A stretch of 64,000 bases of DNA from Neobacillus sp. Marseille-Q6967 (GCF_946151075.1 NZ_CAMGZB010000001.1:536001-600000); one strand, 5' to 3'; positions 34,958-44,765 are shown, numbered from the stretch's first letter. Made by a program: numbers and translations. Notes: a model not told the origin generated them from the letters alone.

Positions 34958-35044
34958 TGATTTCCAAAGGTATCCATGACCGTTTACCAAACTATTAAAC
35001 TGTATGGGCTTCAACTGCCAAAGGACTACATACAACTTATCAAA

Positions 35045-35640
35045 TGTCCTTCATCCACTTGATGAAGGACAAATCTCAACCGATTCCTTAACCATATGTC
35101 CTTCATCCACTTGATGAAGGACAAGTCTCAACCAATTTCATAACCAAATGTCCTTCATCCGCTTGATGAAGGACAAGTCTCAACCGATTCCTTAACCATA
35201 TGTCCTTCATCCACTTGATGAAGGACATAACTCAACCGATTCCATCACCATATGTCCTTCATCCCTTGATGAAGGACAAATCTCAACCGATTCCATAACG
35301 AAATGTCCTTCATCCGCTTGATGAAGGACAAATCTCAACCGATTTCATAACCAAATGTCCTTCATCCGCTTGATGAAGGACAAATCTCAACCAATTTCAT
35401 AACCAAATGTCCTTCATCCGCTTGATGAAGGACAAGTCTCAACCGATTTCATAACCAAATGTCCTTCATCCGCTTAATGAAGGACAAATCTCAACCGATT
35501 CCATAACGAAATGTCCTTCATCCGCTTGATGAAGGACAAGTCTCAACCGATTCCATTACCATATGTCCTTCATCGACTGCATGAAGGACATAGCTCAACC
35601 GATTCCATTACCATATGTCCTCTTCATTTTTTAAAAGACA
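35045..35640. repeat. 52-bp tandem repeat array with perfect hairpins
   Basis: Eleven full units start at 35045, 35097, 35149, 35201, 35253, 35304, 35356, 35408, 35460, 35512 and 35564, with a degenerate twelfth at 35616. Each unit holds TGTCCTTCAT-loop-ATGAAGGACA and a conserved CTCAACCGATTCCATAACC-like linker. The 10-bp arms are invariant in all eleven; changes fall in the loop or linker. The linkers repeat rather than vary, so this is not a CRISPR array. No coding potential. Confidence 0.92.
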
Positions 35641-35658
35641 TCCCTATGCAATAAAGCG

Positions 35659-36408
35659 TTAGTTTCGGAATAAGTACAATCCAAATCCCAAGGTATCTCT
35701 TCCCCAATTCAAATAGGTCTTTCTCCAAGCCCGGATTCGCTTCAGCATGGTTTCACAGTCGGGATCATCCGGATGTTCAAAACAATAGTTTTCGATTGAA
35801 GATGAATAAAGCCATTCATACTCATCCCAGTCGTCTTCGCTCGCCACATATGACCAAAGCGGGATTAAGCCTAACTCCTCGGCAACTTTCACATTTTCAG
35901 CATGGGTCTTTAATTCGGACTCATCCGCTCCGCCGAGCGCCTCTAAATATTCCGCAGAAGGCGGCTGTTTCCAATAACCCTCACCTATTAAAATATAACC
36001 ATTCCGTCGAACAAGCTTCTTCAAAACTTTAACCGTCTCTTCCAGCCCGCCCAAAGCATGGGTGGATCCGATACAAATCCCTAAATCATAGACTCCAGGT
36101 TCGCAATCCCCAACAGCGTTTCCGGCGTCCTCCACGATAAACTCAATACTTCCTTCGGGAATTCTCCCCGACGCTTTTCGACGGGCCTCCTCAATCGCAC
36201 CCTCAAATAATTCGATTGCGGTGGCGGTAACCCCATAGTCTTCTACTAAACGAATTAATAGTTCACATTTCCCCGCCCCAATGTCAATCAACCTGTCCTG
36301 CTGCTTAAGTGATACCATGCGAATTATTTTCATTAATTTTTCTTCAGTAATAGGATTACTAAATGCATGATTCTGATGGGCAATCGCCGAAAATTTATTT
36401 CTATCCAA
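35659..36408 (-). CDS. SAM-dependent methyltransferase
   Basis: A 249-residue class I methyltransferase with the SAM-binding motif LIDIGAGKCE (about 40-50), acidic residue in TAIELFEGAI, and a YDLGICIGSTHALGG motif IV region. TTG start with AAAAGGAG 10 nt upstream. Substrate unknown. It lies 33 bp downstream of hpt on the same strand, so co-transcription is likely. Confidence 0.83.
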   Translation of the reverse strand: MDRNKFSAIAHQNHAFSNPITEEKLMKIIRMVSLKQQDRLIDIGAGKCELLIRLVEDYGVTATAIELFEGAIEEARRKASGRIPEGSIEFIVEDAGNAVGDCEPGVYDLGICIGSTHALGGLEETVKVLKKLVRRNGYILIGEGYWKQPPSAEYLEALGGADESELKTHAENVKVAEELGLIPLWSYVASEDDWDEYEWLYSSSIENYCFEHPDDPDCETMLKRIRAWRKTYLNWGRDTLGFGLYLFRN

Positions 36409-36441
36409 AGATTATGCTCCTTTTCAAGTATTACCTCTATA

Positions 36442-36969
36442 TTAACACTCTTCTACATTTGCAATATATGGTAAATTCCGATACATTTGCGCATAATCAA
36501 TTCCGTATCCGACGATAAATTCATCAGGAATCACAAATCCCACATAATCAACCGGCAGCTCAACTCTTCTTCTTTCAGGTTTGTCCAAAAGCGTGCAGAT
36601 TTTAATCTGCTTAGGTTTATGCATTTGCAAATGGTCCCGTAAAAAGTGAAGGGTCAGACCGCTGTCAATAATGTCCTCCACCACCACCACGTTTTGATTG
36701 GTGATATCCGTATCAAGATCCTTCAACAGCTTAACCTTACCGGTGGTTTCCGTCTGGTCGCTGTAACTAGAGACAGAAATAAAATCGACCTTCACATTGT
36801 TCTTCATTTCACGAATCAAGTCGGCGGCAAATACAAAAGAGCCTTTTAATACAATAATCAAAAATACTTCTTCGCCGCTAAAATCACGTTCAATATCCTC
36901 CGCAATTTGTTTCACTCTCTGTTTAATTTCTGCTTCCGAAATCATTACATCTTTTATTTTGTAAGCCAC
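36442..36969 (-). CDS. hpt: Hypoxanthine phosphoribosyltransferase
   Basis: A 175-residue purine salvage enzyme making IMP/GMP from hypoxanthine/guanine and PRPP. The PRPP-binding motif VVVVEDIIDSGLTL (about 95-108) and the C-terminal DEFIVGYGIDY are present. GTG at 36969 is favoured over TTG at 36975 because AGAGGG is then 8 nt away. The gene is outside the usual tilS-hpt-ftsH context, so it is probably an extra copy. Downstream is a methyltransferase. Confidence 0.9.
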   Translation of the reverse strand: MAYKIKDVMISEAEIKQRVKQIAEDIERDFSGEEVFLIIVLKGSFVFAADLIREMKNNVKVDFISVSSYSDQTETTGKVKLLKDLDTDITNQNVVVVEDIIDSGLTLHFLRDHLQMHKPKQIKICTLLDKPERRRVELPVDYVGFVIPDEFIVGYGIDYAQMYRNLPYIANVEEC

Positions 36970-37041
36970 AATCAATGCCCTCTTTCTATGTATTAGCTAA
37001 ATTTACGTCTTAACTATTCCCCCTAGTATTATAACCAATAA

Positions 37042-37122
37042 ACTAATCAAACGTTTAATTAGTTGGAATATCTCCATACCTGCCTAGGCTTCGTGAACTT
37101 TTAATTAAACGTTTGATTAGGT
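37042..37122. repeat. Pair of CAAACGTTTG-centred palindromes
   Basis: ACTAATCAAACGTTTAATTAGT centre at 37052 and AATTAAACGTTTGATTAGG centre at 37110, 58 bp apart, the same spacing as two of the copies near 32.7 kb. They lie between the hpt promoter region and the terminator of the M20C gene. Confidence 0.78.
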
Positions 37123-37135
37123 TCAAATCTACAAA

Positions 37136-37168
37136 AAAGAGACATACGGCACCACGTATGTCTCTTTC
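37136..37168 (-). terminator. Terminator of the second M20C gene
   Basis: AAAGAGACATACG pairs with CGTATGTCTCTTT over a short loop, followed on the minus strand by a T run. Confidence 0.85.
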
Positions 37169-37170
37169 CT

Positions 37171-38406
37171 TTAGCATTTTGATAACAAAGCTAGAACTGT
37201 ATCAAGCAGGACATTGACGCCCTTTTCACATTCTTCCCAAGTGGTTAATTCTTCCTCGCAGTGACTTTTTCCATTCTTACTCGGAACGAACAGCATTGCA
37301 GATGGAACATAATTAGCTATAAACTGCGCGTCATGTCCAGCACCGCTCGGCATTCGTTTCGAGGAATACCCGAGTGACCGTGCCGATTCTTCCAGCTGAT
37401 TGACCAGTTCTGGCGCAAACCAGACCGTATCCCGCTCCCAAAGTTTTGTTACATTTACCTCACAGCCTTCGTTCACACCTAAATACGGTAAGCTTTGGGC
37501 GAATTCCTTAAATGTACTTACGATTTCTGGATCTTTGTGGCGGGCTTCTAACGAGAAGACCACTTTATTTGGAATGACCGTATGAATACTTGGATACACA
37601 TTGACCCGGCCGATAGTAAACACTAAATCCTCATCCAACGATCCCAATCGTTTACGGATTTCATTTATTAAGTTGTTAGCGGCAAACAAGGCATCTTTTC
37701 TCATCTTCATCGGGGTGGTTCCAGCATGATCCGATTCTCCGGTAATTTCAATGTCAAAGCAGGCCATCCCGACAACGCAATCTACGACGCCAATGGAAAG
37801 CTCTTCCGCTTCAAGGATTGGCCCTTGTTCAATATGCAGTTCTAAAAAGGCCGAAGCTTCTTTTAGGCGATTCTCCACTTCCCCTTCATACCCGATCTCC
37901 TTAAGTGCTTCTCCAAACGTAACCCCATCCCGGTCTGTCTTTTGTAACATCACGTTTTTATCGAATTTGCCGGAAAGGACTCCAGATGCCATCATCGATG
38001 GTTCGAATCTAGCACCCTCTTCATTGGTAAAATTAACAATGGTCACCGGGATTTGCGGCTTGATCTTGTTTTCTACCAATGTCCTGACCACTTCTAAGCC
38101 GGCTAACACCCCTAATACACCATCGAAACGGCCGCCTTTTTTCACAGAATCCAAATGGGATCCTAGGACAATCGGCGGTTTATTTTCAACACCTTCGAGG
38201 GTGGCATACATACAGCCCATATCATCGACCTTAACGGTTAAACCTAGTTCCTCGCAGCAGGTGCGAAAGAAATCTCTCGCACGCCGATCCTCGTCGGATA
38301 ATGCAAGCCGTGTTACTCCGTTGTTTTCAGTTCTGCCAAAGTAGCTAAACCGCTCGAGTTCATTTTTCAATCTTTCACCATTGATTACTAGTTTTTGCCG
38401 CTGCAT
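37171..38406 (-). CDS. M20C amidohydrolase (allantoate/N-carbamoyl amino acid hydrolase type), second paralogue
   Basis: A 411-residue binuclear metal hydrolase with GSHLDSVKKGGRFDG (about 80), NEEGARF (about 125), HIEQGP (about 190), DHAGTTPM (about 225) and GAGHDAQ (about 355). ATG at 38406 has AGGGGGT upstream; the TTG at 38412 does not. It is a single gene with its own terminator. Proximity to hpt hints at purine degradation (allantoate) but there are no other allantoin genes here. Confidence 0.87.
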   Translation of the reverse strand: MQRQKLVINGERLKNELERFSYFGRTENNGVTRLALSDEDRRARDFFRTCCEELGLTVKVDDMGCMYATLEGVENKPPIVLGSHLDSVKKGGRFDGVLGVLAGLEVVRTLVENKIKPQIPVTIVNFTNEEGARFEPSMMASGVLSGKFDKNVMLQKTDRDGVTFGEALKEIGYEGEVENRLKEASAFLELHIEQGPILEAEELSIGVVDCVVGMACFDIEITGESDHAGTTPMKMRKDALFAANNLINEIRKRLGSLDEDLVFTIGRVNVYPSIHTVIPNKVVFSLEARHKDPEIVSTFKEFAQSLPYLGVNEGCEVNVTKLWERDTVWFAPELVNQLEESARSLGYSSKRMPSGAGHDAQFIANYVPSAMLFVPSKNGKSHCEEELTTWEECEKGVNVLLDTVLALLSKC

Positions 38407-38513
38407 GCTCAAACCCCCTACTAAAATAGTGATATCTTAAGGTCATCTTATTAAAGTAATTATGTTAATATTCTGATAACTACCATTATACTATCCCTTC
38501 CAATACTTGGTCA

Positions 38514-38563
38514 TTAGACAGAATATCCACTAGAACCACTAAATTTTTTTATATTCTGTCTAA
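38514..38563. promoter_or_regulatory. 13-bp inverted repeat upstream of the M20C gene
   Basis: TTAGACAGAATAT (38514-38526) is repeated perfectly inverted at 38551-38563, 24 bp apart, in the divergent region between the M20C gene and a small plus-strand gene. It could be an operator or a transcribed hairpin. Confidence 0.5.
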
Positions 38564-38658
38564 GAATTTATACCGATGGAAACTGAACTTATGTTTTGGC
38601 GTTTATCATTGGGGGTTTTTGCAAATGCTATCTGTGTATATAATGGGAGGTGTTTTCC

Positions 38659-38901
38659 TTGTCAGAATTAGAACCTTTAGAATACGAAACGGGTGCTCCG
38701 ATTCGCGATTATGATATTATTAGTATTACGGCAACGGGGCATGGTTATGAAGTGATGCTGGATATTAATTTAGACAGCGGGTATTCGTTAACAGGAACCA
38801 AGATGGAAATTACCCTTGAGGATTTGGAGGGGTACGAAACGAAGGATATTGAAGAAGGCATTAAATATGCTTTAGGATTCTTCGGCAATGAAACCCACTA
38901 A
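38659..38901 (+). CDS. Small conserved-type hypothetical protein
   Basis: An 80-residue acidic protein (MSELEPLEYETGAPIRDYDI onward) with alternating hydrophobic beta-strand-like segments and a helical C-terminus; no recognised domain. TTG start with GGGAGG 8 nt upstream; a GTG nine bases earlier overlaps that site. Flanked by a strong terminator, which supports it being expressed. Function unknown. Confidence 0.7.
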   Translation: MSELEPLEYETGAPIRDYDIISITATGHGYEVMLDINLDSGYSLTGTKMEITLEDLEGYETKDIEEGIKYALGFFGNETH

Positions 38902-38902
38902 A

Positions 38903-38942
38903 AAAGGCTTGGGGTTTTTATTTAAACCCTAAGCCTTTTTTC
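38903..38942. terminator. Bidirectional terminator
   Basis: AAAAAGGCTTGGGGTTT pairs with AAACCCTAAGCCTTTTT (one mismatch). Shared by the small gene and the convergent NRDE gene. Confidence 0.87.
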
Positions 38943-38945
38943 TCA

Positions 38946-39701
38946 TTAAAGTAGTATTTGGAATCGCTGGTCGTTTACACTTCCGTTTGAATAAACCCGC
39001 TCCATGTATTGAATATCATGGCTAGTCATCAAAACTAGCGTGGAACTTCTCGTTCCATAATGTTCGCTTTTAATAAAAAGCGGCGACAGCATTCTTTCCC
39101 ATTCCAATGTTACACCTGTCTTTGGAAGAAGTTCATCGGGAGCACGGTCTGCTGATTGAAGAAGGGTAAATAGTAGCTCGGTGAAATCTCCTTTTTGACT
39201 GGTAATAATTTTTTCCAGTCCATTCTTCCCGATTTCAACCTTAGGCCAATTGGTATTTAAAAGATGGTTACTTACCCCATAAATCCCCGGCTCCAGCTTT
39301 TGAAGCTCCCTGCCTCTATTCGAGTAGTAGTATAAGTCATTCTCATCGCCGGCCAGCAGGTTATAACCCGGATACAGGTCATTATGATTCATAAGGTTTT
39401 GCATATAATCGGAGACTTCCCCTGGATATTTAAGTGCTTCTGCCACCAATTCCCCCCGCGAACGTTTCCCTTCTATCAACTCTTTAGGGTCGCGATAATT
39501 AGTTAACGCGGCAAAGCGCCCCGTCTGTGTAACGCCCATCCATGTTCCCATTTTTTCTAAGTCCCGACCTGCCAGAATATCAGGATAGTCTTCCCAGTAA
39601 TGGGCTGGGTCCGTCCCTCTTTGATAAAACTCATCACGGTTTGCCGCGACAATCAGGTTGTATATCGGGTGGACTTTATAAGCAAACAAAATTAAACACA
39701 T
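38946..39701 (-). CDS. NRDE (TANGO2-type) family protein
   Basis: A 251-residue protein with the N-terminal MCLILFAY and the hallmark AANRDEF (about residues 19-25), then ILAGRD and GTWMG. Bacterial members are uncharacterised; eukaryotic TANGO2 is linked to haem or lipid handling. ATG start with only a weak ribosome site. Single gene. Confidence 0.85.
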   Translation of the reverse strand: MCLILFAYKVHPIYNLIVAANRDEFYQRGTDPAHYWEDYPDILAGRDLEKMGTWMGVTQTGRFAALTNYRDPKELIEGKRSRGELVAEALKYPGEVSDYMQNLMNHNDLYPGYNLLAGDENDLYYYSNRGRELQKLEPGIYGVSNHLLNTNWPKVEIGKNGLEKIITSQKGDFTELLFTLLQSADRAPDELLPKTGVTLEWERMLSPLFIKSEHYGTRSSTLVLMTSHDIQYMERVYSNGSVNDQRFQILL

Positions 39702-39868
39702 TTTATCATCACTACCTTATTCACTGCTTTTCTTCCATTTTAGCTGAAAGGACACGGGAAATGAAATAATTGAGAGTACTTGCGGCCCAGGATGAAGTTC
39801 TTATTTTCCCTTTTAAAAAATAAACTAGTTTGAGCTTATTATTTTGGTTTTTTAGGGGGTAATTTTAA

Positions 39869-40660
39869 ATGAAGATTTTGCGTCTTGGACATGCGATGTA
39901 TGTTTTAAAAAGTAGAGAAGGAAAAAATTACTTAATTGATCCGTTTTTTGATTTAAATCCCGGGTTTCCTCGCCATTTAAACACAGCATCATTCTATCAA
40001 TCCATTGACTGTGTTTTTTTAACTCACGGACATTTTGACCATACAAGCGGTCTTGCAAAGTTAGTAGAACACAAGCCGGATATTATGATTGTGGCTCAAT
40101 ATGAACTAGCTTTAATTCTTCTGCAAAAAGGAATTAAAAATGTCATGCCGATTAATATCGGAGGTTCTGTCGGTTTCGATGATGTGAATGTGACAATGGT
40201 CCAGGCCCGGCACACGTCCTCTTACGGTGAAACAGAAGGGGCGCCCGTTTATGCTGGTGAAGCGGCTGGTTATATCTTTGATTTTAAGGATGATTATACT
40301 CTTTACCATTCTGGGGATACAGCGATCATGGCCGATATGAAACTCATTCAAGAAGTGTATGAGCCGGAAATCGCCATCCTTTCCTCCTCTGGGCATTTCA
40401 CGATGGGTCCAAAAGAGGCCGCCTACGCTGTGAGGAATTTATTGAAAGTAAAATATGTCATCCCAAGCCATACCTTCCCGACAAACGAGACGGCCGCATC
40501 CCCTGAAGCACTCCAACAGCTCCTTCAGGCATTCCCAGTCGTAGACTTAATGATCGACAAAGACAACGACCTCAAACAACTCCTAAAAGACTACAAAAAA
40601 ACCGCCGTCATCACCCTGGGATATGGAGAAGAAAAAGAATTTATAAATGAGGAATGGTGA
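39869..40660 (+). CDS. UPF0173 metal-dependent hydrolase (MBL fold)
   Basis: A 263-residue MBL-fold protein with the metal motif THGHFDHTSG (about 53), HSGDTA (about 150) and a C-terminal PSHTFPTN. It is longer than YtkL (about 227). AGGGGGT lies 8 nt before the ATG. The TGA stop lies inside the GGTGACAGGCACC core (40656-40668), so the element may have fixed the present C-terminus. 28 of the last 34 codons end in A or C, unlike the rest of the gene. Confidence 0.85.
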   Translation: MKILRLGHAMYVLKSREGKNYLIDPFFDLNPGFPRHLNTASFYQSIDCVFLTHGHFDHTSGLAKLVEHKPDIMIVAQYELALILLQKGIKNVMPINIGGSVGFDDVNVTMVQARHTSSYGETEGAPVYAGEAAGYIFDFKDDYTLYHSGDTAIMADMKLIQEVYEPEIAILSSSGHFTMGPKEAAYAVRNLLKVKYVIPSHTFPTNETAASPEALQQLLQAFPVVDLMIDKDNDLKQLLKDYKKTAVITLGYGEEKEFINEEW

Positions 40661-40702
40661 CAGGCACCGCTCGTGGACACTGTCCACCCTATATGGACAC
40701 TT
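40656..40702. repeat. GGTGACAGGCACC element, copy E, overlapping a stop codon
   Basis: Core at 40656-40668 in forward orientation, then GCTCGTGGACACTGTCCACC and a shortened arm ATGGACAC. The UPF0173 stop codon is the TGA of the core. Left flank A/C-rich; right flank (mglC 3' end) G/T-rich on the plus strand, where 35 of the last 37 mglC codons end in A or C. Confidence 0.85.
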
Positions 40703-40703
40703 T

Positions 40704-40746
40704 AATAAATAATAGAGGCACCTTTAAGGTGCCTCTATTATTTATT
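40704..40746. terminator. Bidirectional terminator with a 19-bp perfect stem
   Basis: AATAAATAATAGAGGCACC pairs perfectly with GGTGCCTCTATTATTTATT over a 5-nt loop. Ends the mgl operon and the convergent UPF0173 gene. Confidence 0.87.
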
Positions 40747-40760
40747 AATTATCATTATTG

Positions 40761-41783
40761 TTATTTTTTCTTGGCGTGTTTTCTCATGTCGAAGGCGACG
40801 GCGACGATGATGATGGCGCCTTTGACGATGAATTGGATGTATGGGCTTACGCCTAGGAAGGCTAGTCCGTAGTTGATTACTTGGAAGATGAGTACCCCAG
40901 TGATGACTCCTGCTACGGTTCCGATACCGCCTGTCAGGGAGACTCCGCCGACTACGGCTGCTGCGATAGCATCAAGTTCGTACATGTTACCTGTATTATT
41001 GGTTGCACTACCTACACGTCCTGCTTCAAGGGTGCCGGCAAATCCATATAGAAGACCAGCAATCATATAGATAATAATGATATTCTTTGCTACGTTTACT
41101 CCAGAAACCTTCGCTGCTTCCGAGTTTCCGCCGATGGCATACATGTTTTTACCAAGCTGCGTTTTATTCCAAATGACCCAAATGATTACGGATACCACAA
41201 TAGCATATAGAATTAGATACGGAAATTCATATTGGCCAACTTTAATTCCTTTTTGAGCAAATGTTGTAAAAGCTTCACTCAAACCGCCGATTGGCTGTGC
41301 ACCGTAGGGCGGACGATCAAAGTAAATGGAAGTGACACCGTAAACACCAATCATCATCCCAAGTGTTGCAATAAATGGAGGAACGTGAAATTTCGCAACA
41401 ATCCAGCCGTTTAGTGTACCGAAAAGACCTGTTACAAGCATCGCAATTAAAATCGGAACAAACAAAGGCAATTCAGGAAGGTTTGGATACATTTTATAAG
41501 CATAATCTGCTGCCTGCAAAAGTGAAGCAGAAACGACCGCTGCCAGACCAACCATCCGTCCGGCGGATAAGTCCGTACCTCCTAGAATCAGGATACCAGC
41601 AATACCCAGCGCAATAATAATCCTTGAAGATGATTGACTTAAAATATTAATCAAGTTAGTCATTGATAAAAAGTCAGGAGAAGCAATGACAATTCCCACA
41701 ACCAGTAACACTAAAAATACATATATAACATTATCAAACAGCCATTTCACGACAGCTGATTTTTTTGCAGCTTCCATATTCAT
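40761..41783 (-). CDS. mglC: Galactose/glucose-type ABC transporter permease
   Basis: A 340-residue, about ten-helix permease of the ribose/galactose (CUT2) class; AIAAAVVGGVSLTGGIGTV is the typical signature loop near residue 262. AGGAGGAGA lies 9 nt before the ATG. It follows mglA by 13 bp. The 3' end shows the repeat-flank codon bias (35 of 37 A/C-ending). Confidence 0.9.
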   Translation of the reverse strand: MNMEAAKKSAVVKWLFDNVIYVFLVLLVVGIVIASPDFLSMTNLINILSQSSSRIIIALGIAGILILGGTDLSAGRMVGLAAVVSASLLQAADYAYKMYPNLPELPLFVPILIAMLVTGLFGTLNGWIVAKFHVPPFIATLGMMIGVYGVTSIYFDRPPYGAQPIGGLSEAFTTFAQKGIKVGQYEFPYLILYAIVVSVIIWVIWNKTQLGKNMYAIGGNSEAAKVSGVNVAKNIIIIYMIAGLLYGFAGTLEAGRVGSATNNTGNMYELDAIAAAVVGGVSLTGGIGTVAGVITGVLIFQVINYGLAFLGVSPYIQFIVKGAIIIVAVAFDMRKHAKKK

Positions 41784-41796
41784 TTTCTATCTCCTC

Positions 41797-43299
41797 CTAA
41801 TACAAAGCGGCTAATCGCATTATCTCTTCTTGAGATGTTGTCTTCGTATCTACGATTCCAGCGGCTCTTCCATTACTCATTACTAGTATTCGATCCGTTG
41901 TTCCAAGAAGTTCCGGCATTTCGGAAGAAATCATGATGATTCCTTTCCCTTCCGCTGCTAACTTGTTAATCAGCTGGTAGATCTCAAACTTCGCTCCAAC
42001 ATCAATTCCCCTTGTTGGTTCGTCCAGCAATAAAACATCCGGTTTTGTCAGCAGCCAGCGTCCAATAATTACCTTCTGCTGGTTACCGCCTGAAAGACTT
42101 CCGATTGGTGTCTTTTGCGAAGGGGTTTTCACTTTCATCGAATCTATGACCCATTGTGTGTCATCTTGAACCTTGCTGTCAGATAGGAACAGACCTTTGC
42201 GATATTGCGCCAGGTTGGCGATAATCGAGTTAAAACTAATGCTTAAATCAGGATAAATACCTGTCGATCTTCTTTCCTCTGTTACCAGGGCAAAGCCATT
42301 TTTAATGGCATGCTGCGGTGAATGATTTTGAACCACCTTGCCATTGACTTCAATCGTCCCTGATTTTATCGCCCTTATTCCAAACAGCGCCTCCAATACT
42401 TCTGTTCGTTTCGATCCGACCAATCCAGCGATTCCCAAAATCTCTCCCTTTCTTAATTCAAAGTTAACGTTTGAAAAAGAAGGCTGTGTTTCTGCCGTCA
42501 AATCAGAAACTTTTAATATCGTTTCTCCCGGCTGATTGATTTTAATAGGGAACCGTTGTGATAAGTCACGGCCCACCATCAGTTTGATGATTTCATCTGT
42601 TGTTAATTCTTTCGCACTTTTAGTAGCAATGTACTGACCGTCACGCATAATCGTCACTTCATCGGAAATTTTTAAAATCTCTTCCATTTTGTGAGATATA
42701 TAGATGATCGCTACATTTTTACTCTGAAGCTTTCTTATAATCTTAAATAAGTGCTCCACTTCTTTTTCTGTTAACGAGGAAGTCGGCTCATCCATCACAA
42801 TAATTTTGGAATCATAGGAAACTGCTTTTGCGATCTCTACCATTTGCATCTCGGAAACGGATAAACTGCTAACTTTGCTCTGAGGGTCGATTTGAATATC
42901 CAAGCTCTTAAATATTTCGGATGTGTCTTCGTACATTTTCTTTTCATCGATAAAAATGCCTTTCCTCGGATAGCGTCCCAGCCAAATATTATCCATGACA
43001 TTTCGCTGCCGAACCTGGTTTAATTCCTGGTGAACCATGGATACTCCGCTTTCGAGGGCTTCTTTAGAGTTGGAAAAAGAAACCTCTTTTCCGTCAAAAA
43101 GAATTTTGCCTTCATCCATAGAGTAAATCCCAAACAAGCATTTCATTAAAGTCGATTTACCTGCCCCATTTTCTCCCATCAAAGCATGTACCGTCCCTGT
43201 TTTCACTTTTAATGAGACGTTTTGAAGGGCAATAACACCAGGGAATCTTTTCGTTACATTCATCATTTCAAGTACATTGGTTGTACTGGCTTCTGTCAT
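41797..43299 (-). CDS. mglA: Galactose/glucose-type ABC transporter ATP-binding protein
   Basis: A 500-residue tandem ATPase (CUT2 class): first Walker [10 protein letters not shown] (about 43), [12 protein letters not shown] signature, [15 protein letters not shown] in the second half and [14 protein letters not shown]. The open frame extends upstream to 43371, but ATG at 43299 with GAGGAGGTT 7 nt away is the supported start. Energises uptake with mglC and mglB. Confidence 0.93.
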   Translation of the reverse strand: MTEASTTNVLEMMNVTKRFPGVIALQNVSLKVKTGTVHALMGENGAGKSTLMKCLFGIYSMDEGKILFDGKEVSFSNSKEALESGVSMVHQELNQVRQRNVMDNIWLGRYPRKGIFIDEKKMYEDTSEIFKSLDIQIDPQSKVSSLSVSEMQMVEIAKAVSYDSKIIVMDEPTSSLTEKEVEHLFKIIRKLQSKNVAIIYISHKMEEILKISDEVTIMRDGQYIATKSAKELTTDEIIKLMVGRDLSQRFPIKINQPGETILKVSDLTAETQPSFSNVNFELRKGEILGIAGLVGSKRTEVLEALFGIRAIKSGTIEVNGKVVQNHSPQHAIKNGFALVTEERRSTGIYPDLSISFNSIIANLAQYRKGLFLSDSKVQDDTQWVIDSMKVKTPSQKTPIGSLSGGNQQKVIIGRWLLTKPDVLLLDEPTRGIDVGAKFEIYQLINKLAAEGKGIIMISSEMPELLGTTDRILVMSNGRAAGIVDTKTTSQEEIMRLAALY

Positions 43300-43416
43300 A
43301 CGTGAACCTCCTCGCCAACCATTTAAAAAATATGAGACGACTATCGTTGAGTTCATATTTTTAAATAACAAGTTTTTATTTTAGAAATTATCGGTATCCA
43401 GTTTCAACAACTTCCC

Positions 43417-43496
43417 CGAACGAAGGAAAAGATCGTACTTTTCCTTCGTTCGAGGAGCGCCCTACTTCCATTCAACAATCCAGGACAAGGCGCTCC
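43417..43496 (-). other. Two hairpins between mglB and mglA
   Basis: CGAACGAAGGAAAAG/CTTTTCCTTCGTTCG (43417-43452, perfect 15-bp stem, 6-nt loop) and GGAGCGCC...GGCGCTCC (43454-43461 with 43489-43496). No adjacent T run on the minus strand, so they probably protect the mglB mRNA or attenuate read-through, giving more binding protein than importer. Confidence 0.65.
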
Positions 43497-43510
43497 CGTC
43501 AACCTAGTTC

Positions 43511-44572
43511 TTACTTATATGCATCTTTACCAACTTGGATATTGTCTTTTGTGATTTCGATGTAAGGTACACGAACCGCTTTAGAGTCGTCTAACTCCCA
43601 CTCTGTTCCGTCTAATACATCTTTGCCATTTGCAGCATTAGCAGCTAATTGAACAGTTGCAGCACCTTGGTTTTTCGCGTCATTTAAGACTGTACCAACC
43701 ATTTTTCCATTTTCAATCATATCGAGTGCTTCTGGAATCGCGTCAACACCTACAACCGGCATAAACTTATCACCAGAGAAGTAGCCTGCTTTTTCAAGGG
43801 ATGCGATGGCTCCCAATGCCATTCCATCGTTATTCGCAATAACGAATTCAATTTTGTCGTTGTATTTTGCAATCCAAGCATCCATTTTTTCAGTTGCTTT
43901 TGTTGCATCCCACATACCTGTATCTAAAGCAAGTTCTTCTACCTCGATACCTTTTTCTTTCACCGTATCAACCACATATTTTGTACGAGCTTCCGCATCT
44001 GGGTGCCCTGGCTCACCTTTTAGTAAAACGTATTGAAGCTTGCCGTCGCCATTTCGGTCCCATTTATCTTTGTTTGCTTCCCAAGCCTTCGCAATCAATT
44101 CACCTTGGATAACACCCGATTCGGAGGATGTCGTTCCAACGTAATAGGCTTTATCATAGCCTTCTAAAACACTCTTATCCGGCTCTTTGTTAAAGAAAAT
44201 AACTGGAATATCTTTCGCTTTTGCTTTATCAACAATCGTTTGCGCAGCTTTTGGATCTACTAGATTGATAGCTAATGATTTTGCTCCTTTTGCAATCAGC
44301 GTATCTACTTGTTCAATCTGCTTTGCCTGGTCGTTTTGAGAGTCATTCAGCATAAGGTTAACTTTTCCATCAGCTGCTGTCTCCATGGCACGACGAACGT
44401 AAGACATGAAGTTGTCATCAAATTTGTAAATCGTTGCACCTACCGCTGGAAGGTCATTGTTCTTTTCTCCTGAACTCTCCGAACCGCCCGTTGAGCTGCT
44501 GCAGCCTGCGGCTAATAGAATACTAGAAGCAACTGTTAGTGATAGCATTAAACCTTTTTTCTTTTTTAGCAT
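43511..44572 (-). CDS. mglB: Galactose/glucose-binding lipoprotein
   Basis: A 353-residue periplasmic-binding-type lipoprotein: lipobox LLAAGC (about residue 24), the sugar-binding fold with [13 protein letters not shown], and the DRNGDGK calcium loop with [12 protein letters not shown] typical of galactose/glucose-binding MglB. AAAGGAGAAG precedes the ATG. First gene of mglBAC, downstream of the sensor operon. Confidence 0.92.
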   Translation of the reverse strand: MLKKKKGLMLSLTVASSILLAAGCSSSTGGSESSGEKNNDLPAVGATIYKFDDNFMSYVRRAMETAADGKVNLMLNDSQNDQAKQIEQVDTLIAKGAKSLAINLVDPKAAQTIVDKAKAKDIPVIFFNKEPDKSVLEGYDKAYYVGTTSSESGVIQGELIAKAWEANKDKWDRNGDGKLQYVLLKGEPGHPDAEARTKYVVDTVKEKGIEVEELALDTGMWDATKATEKMDAWIAKYNDKIEFVIANNDGMALGAIASLEKAGYFSGDKFMPVVGVDAIPEALDMIENGKMVGTVLNDAKNQGAATVQLAANAANGKDVLDGTEWELDDSKAVRVPYIEITKDNIQVGKDAYK

Positions 44573-44765
44573 GATATCTTCTCCTTTTGCTATTTAGTAA
44601 AGGCTTTGGTAAACCGTACTTACCTTCACTCCATTGAAAGCCCTTACATATATGTTAACATGGGAAGAATCAAGTCATCAGCACCGACCTATAGCACTAA
44701 TTTGCGATTATCTAGATTTTTTTGCAACAGTTGCAACAATCCTGAAATATTCCTAGCTTTTTATG

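Noticed and set aside
35045..35640. Possible CRISPR array
   Set aside because: The sequences between palindromes are themselves repeats of one linker, not unique spacers, and there are no cas genes in the window.
43300..43371. N-terminal extension of MglA
   Set aside because: It has no family similarity, and GAGGAGGTT marks the start at 43299.
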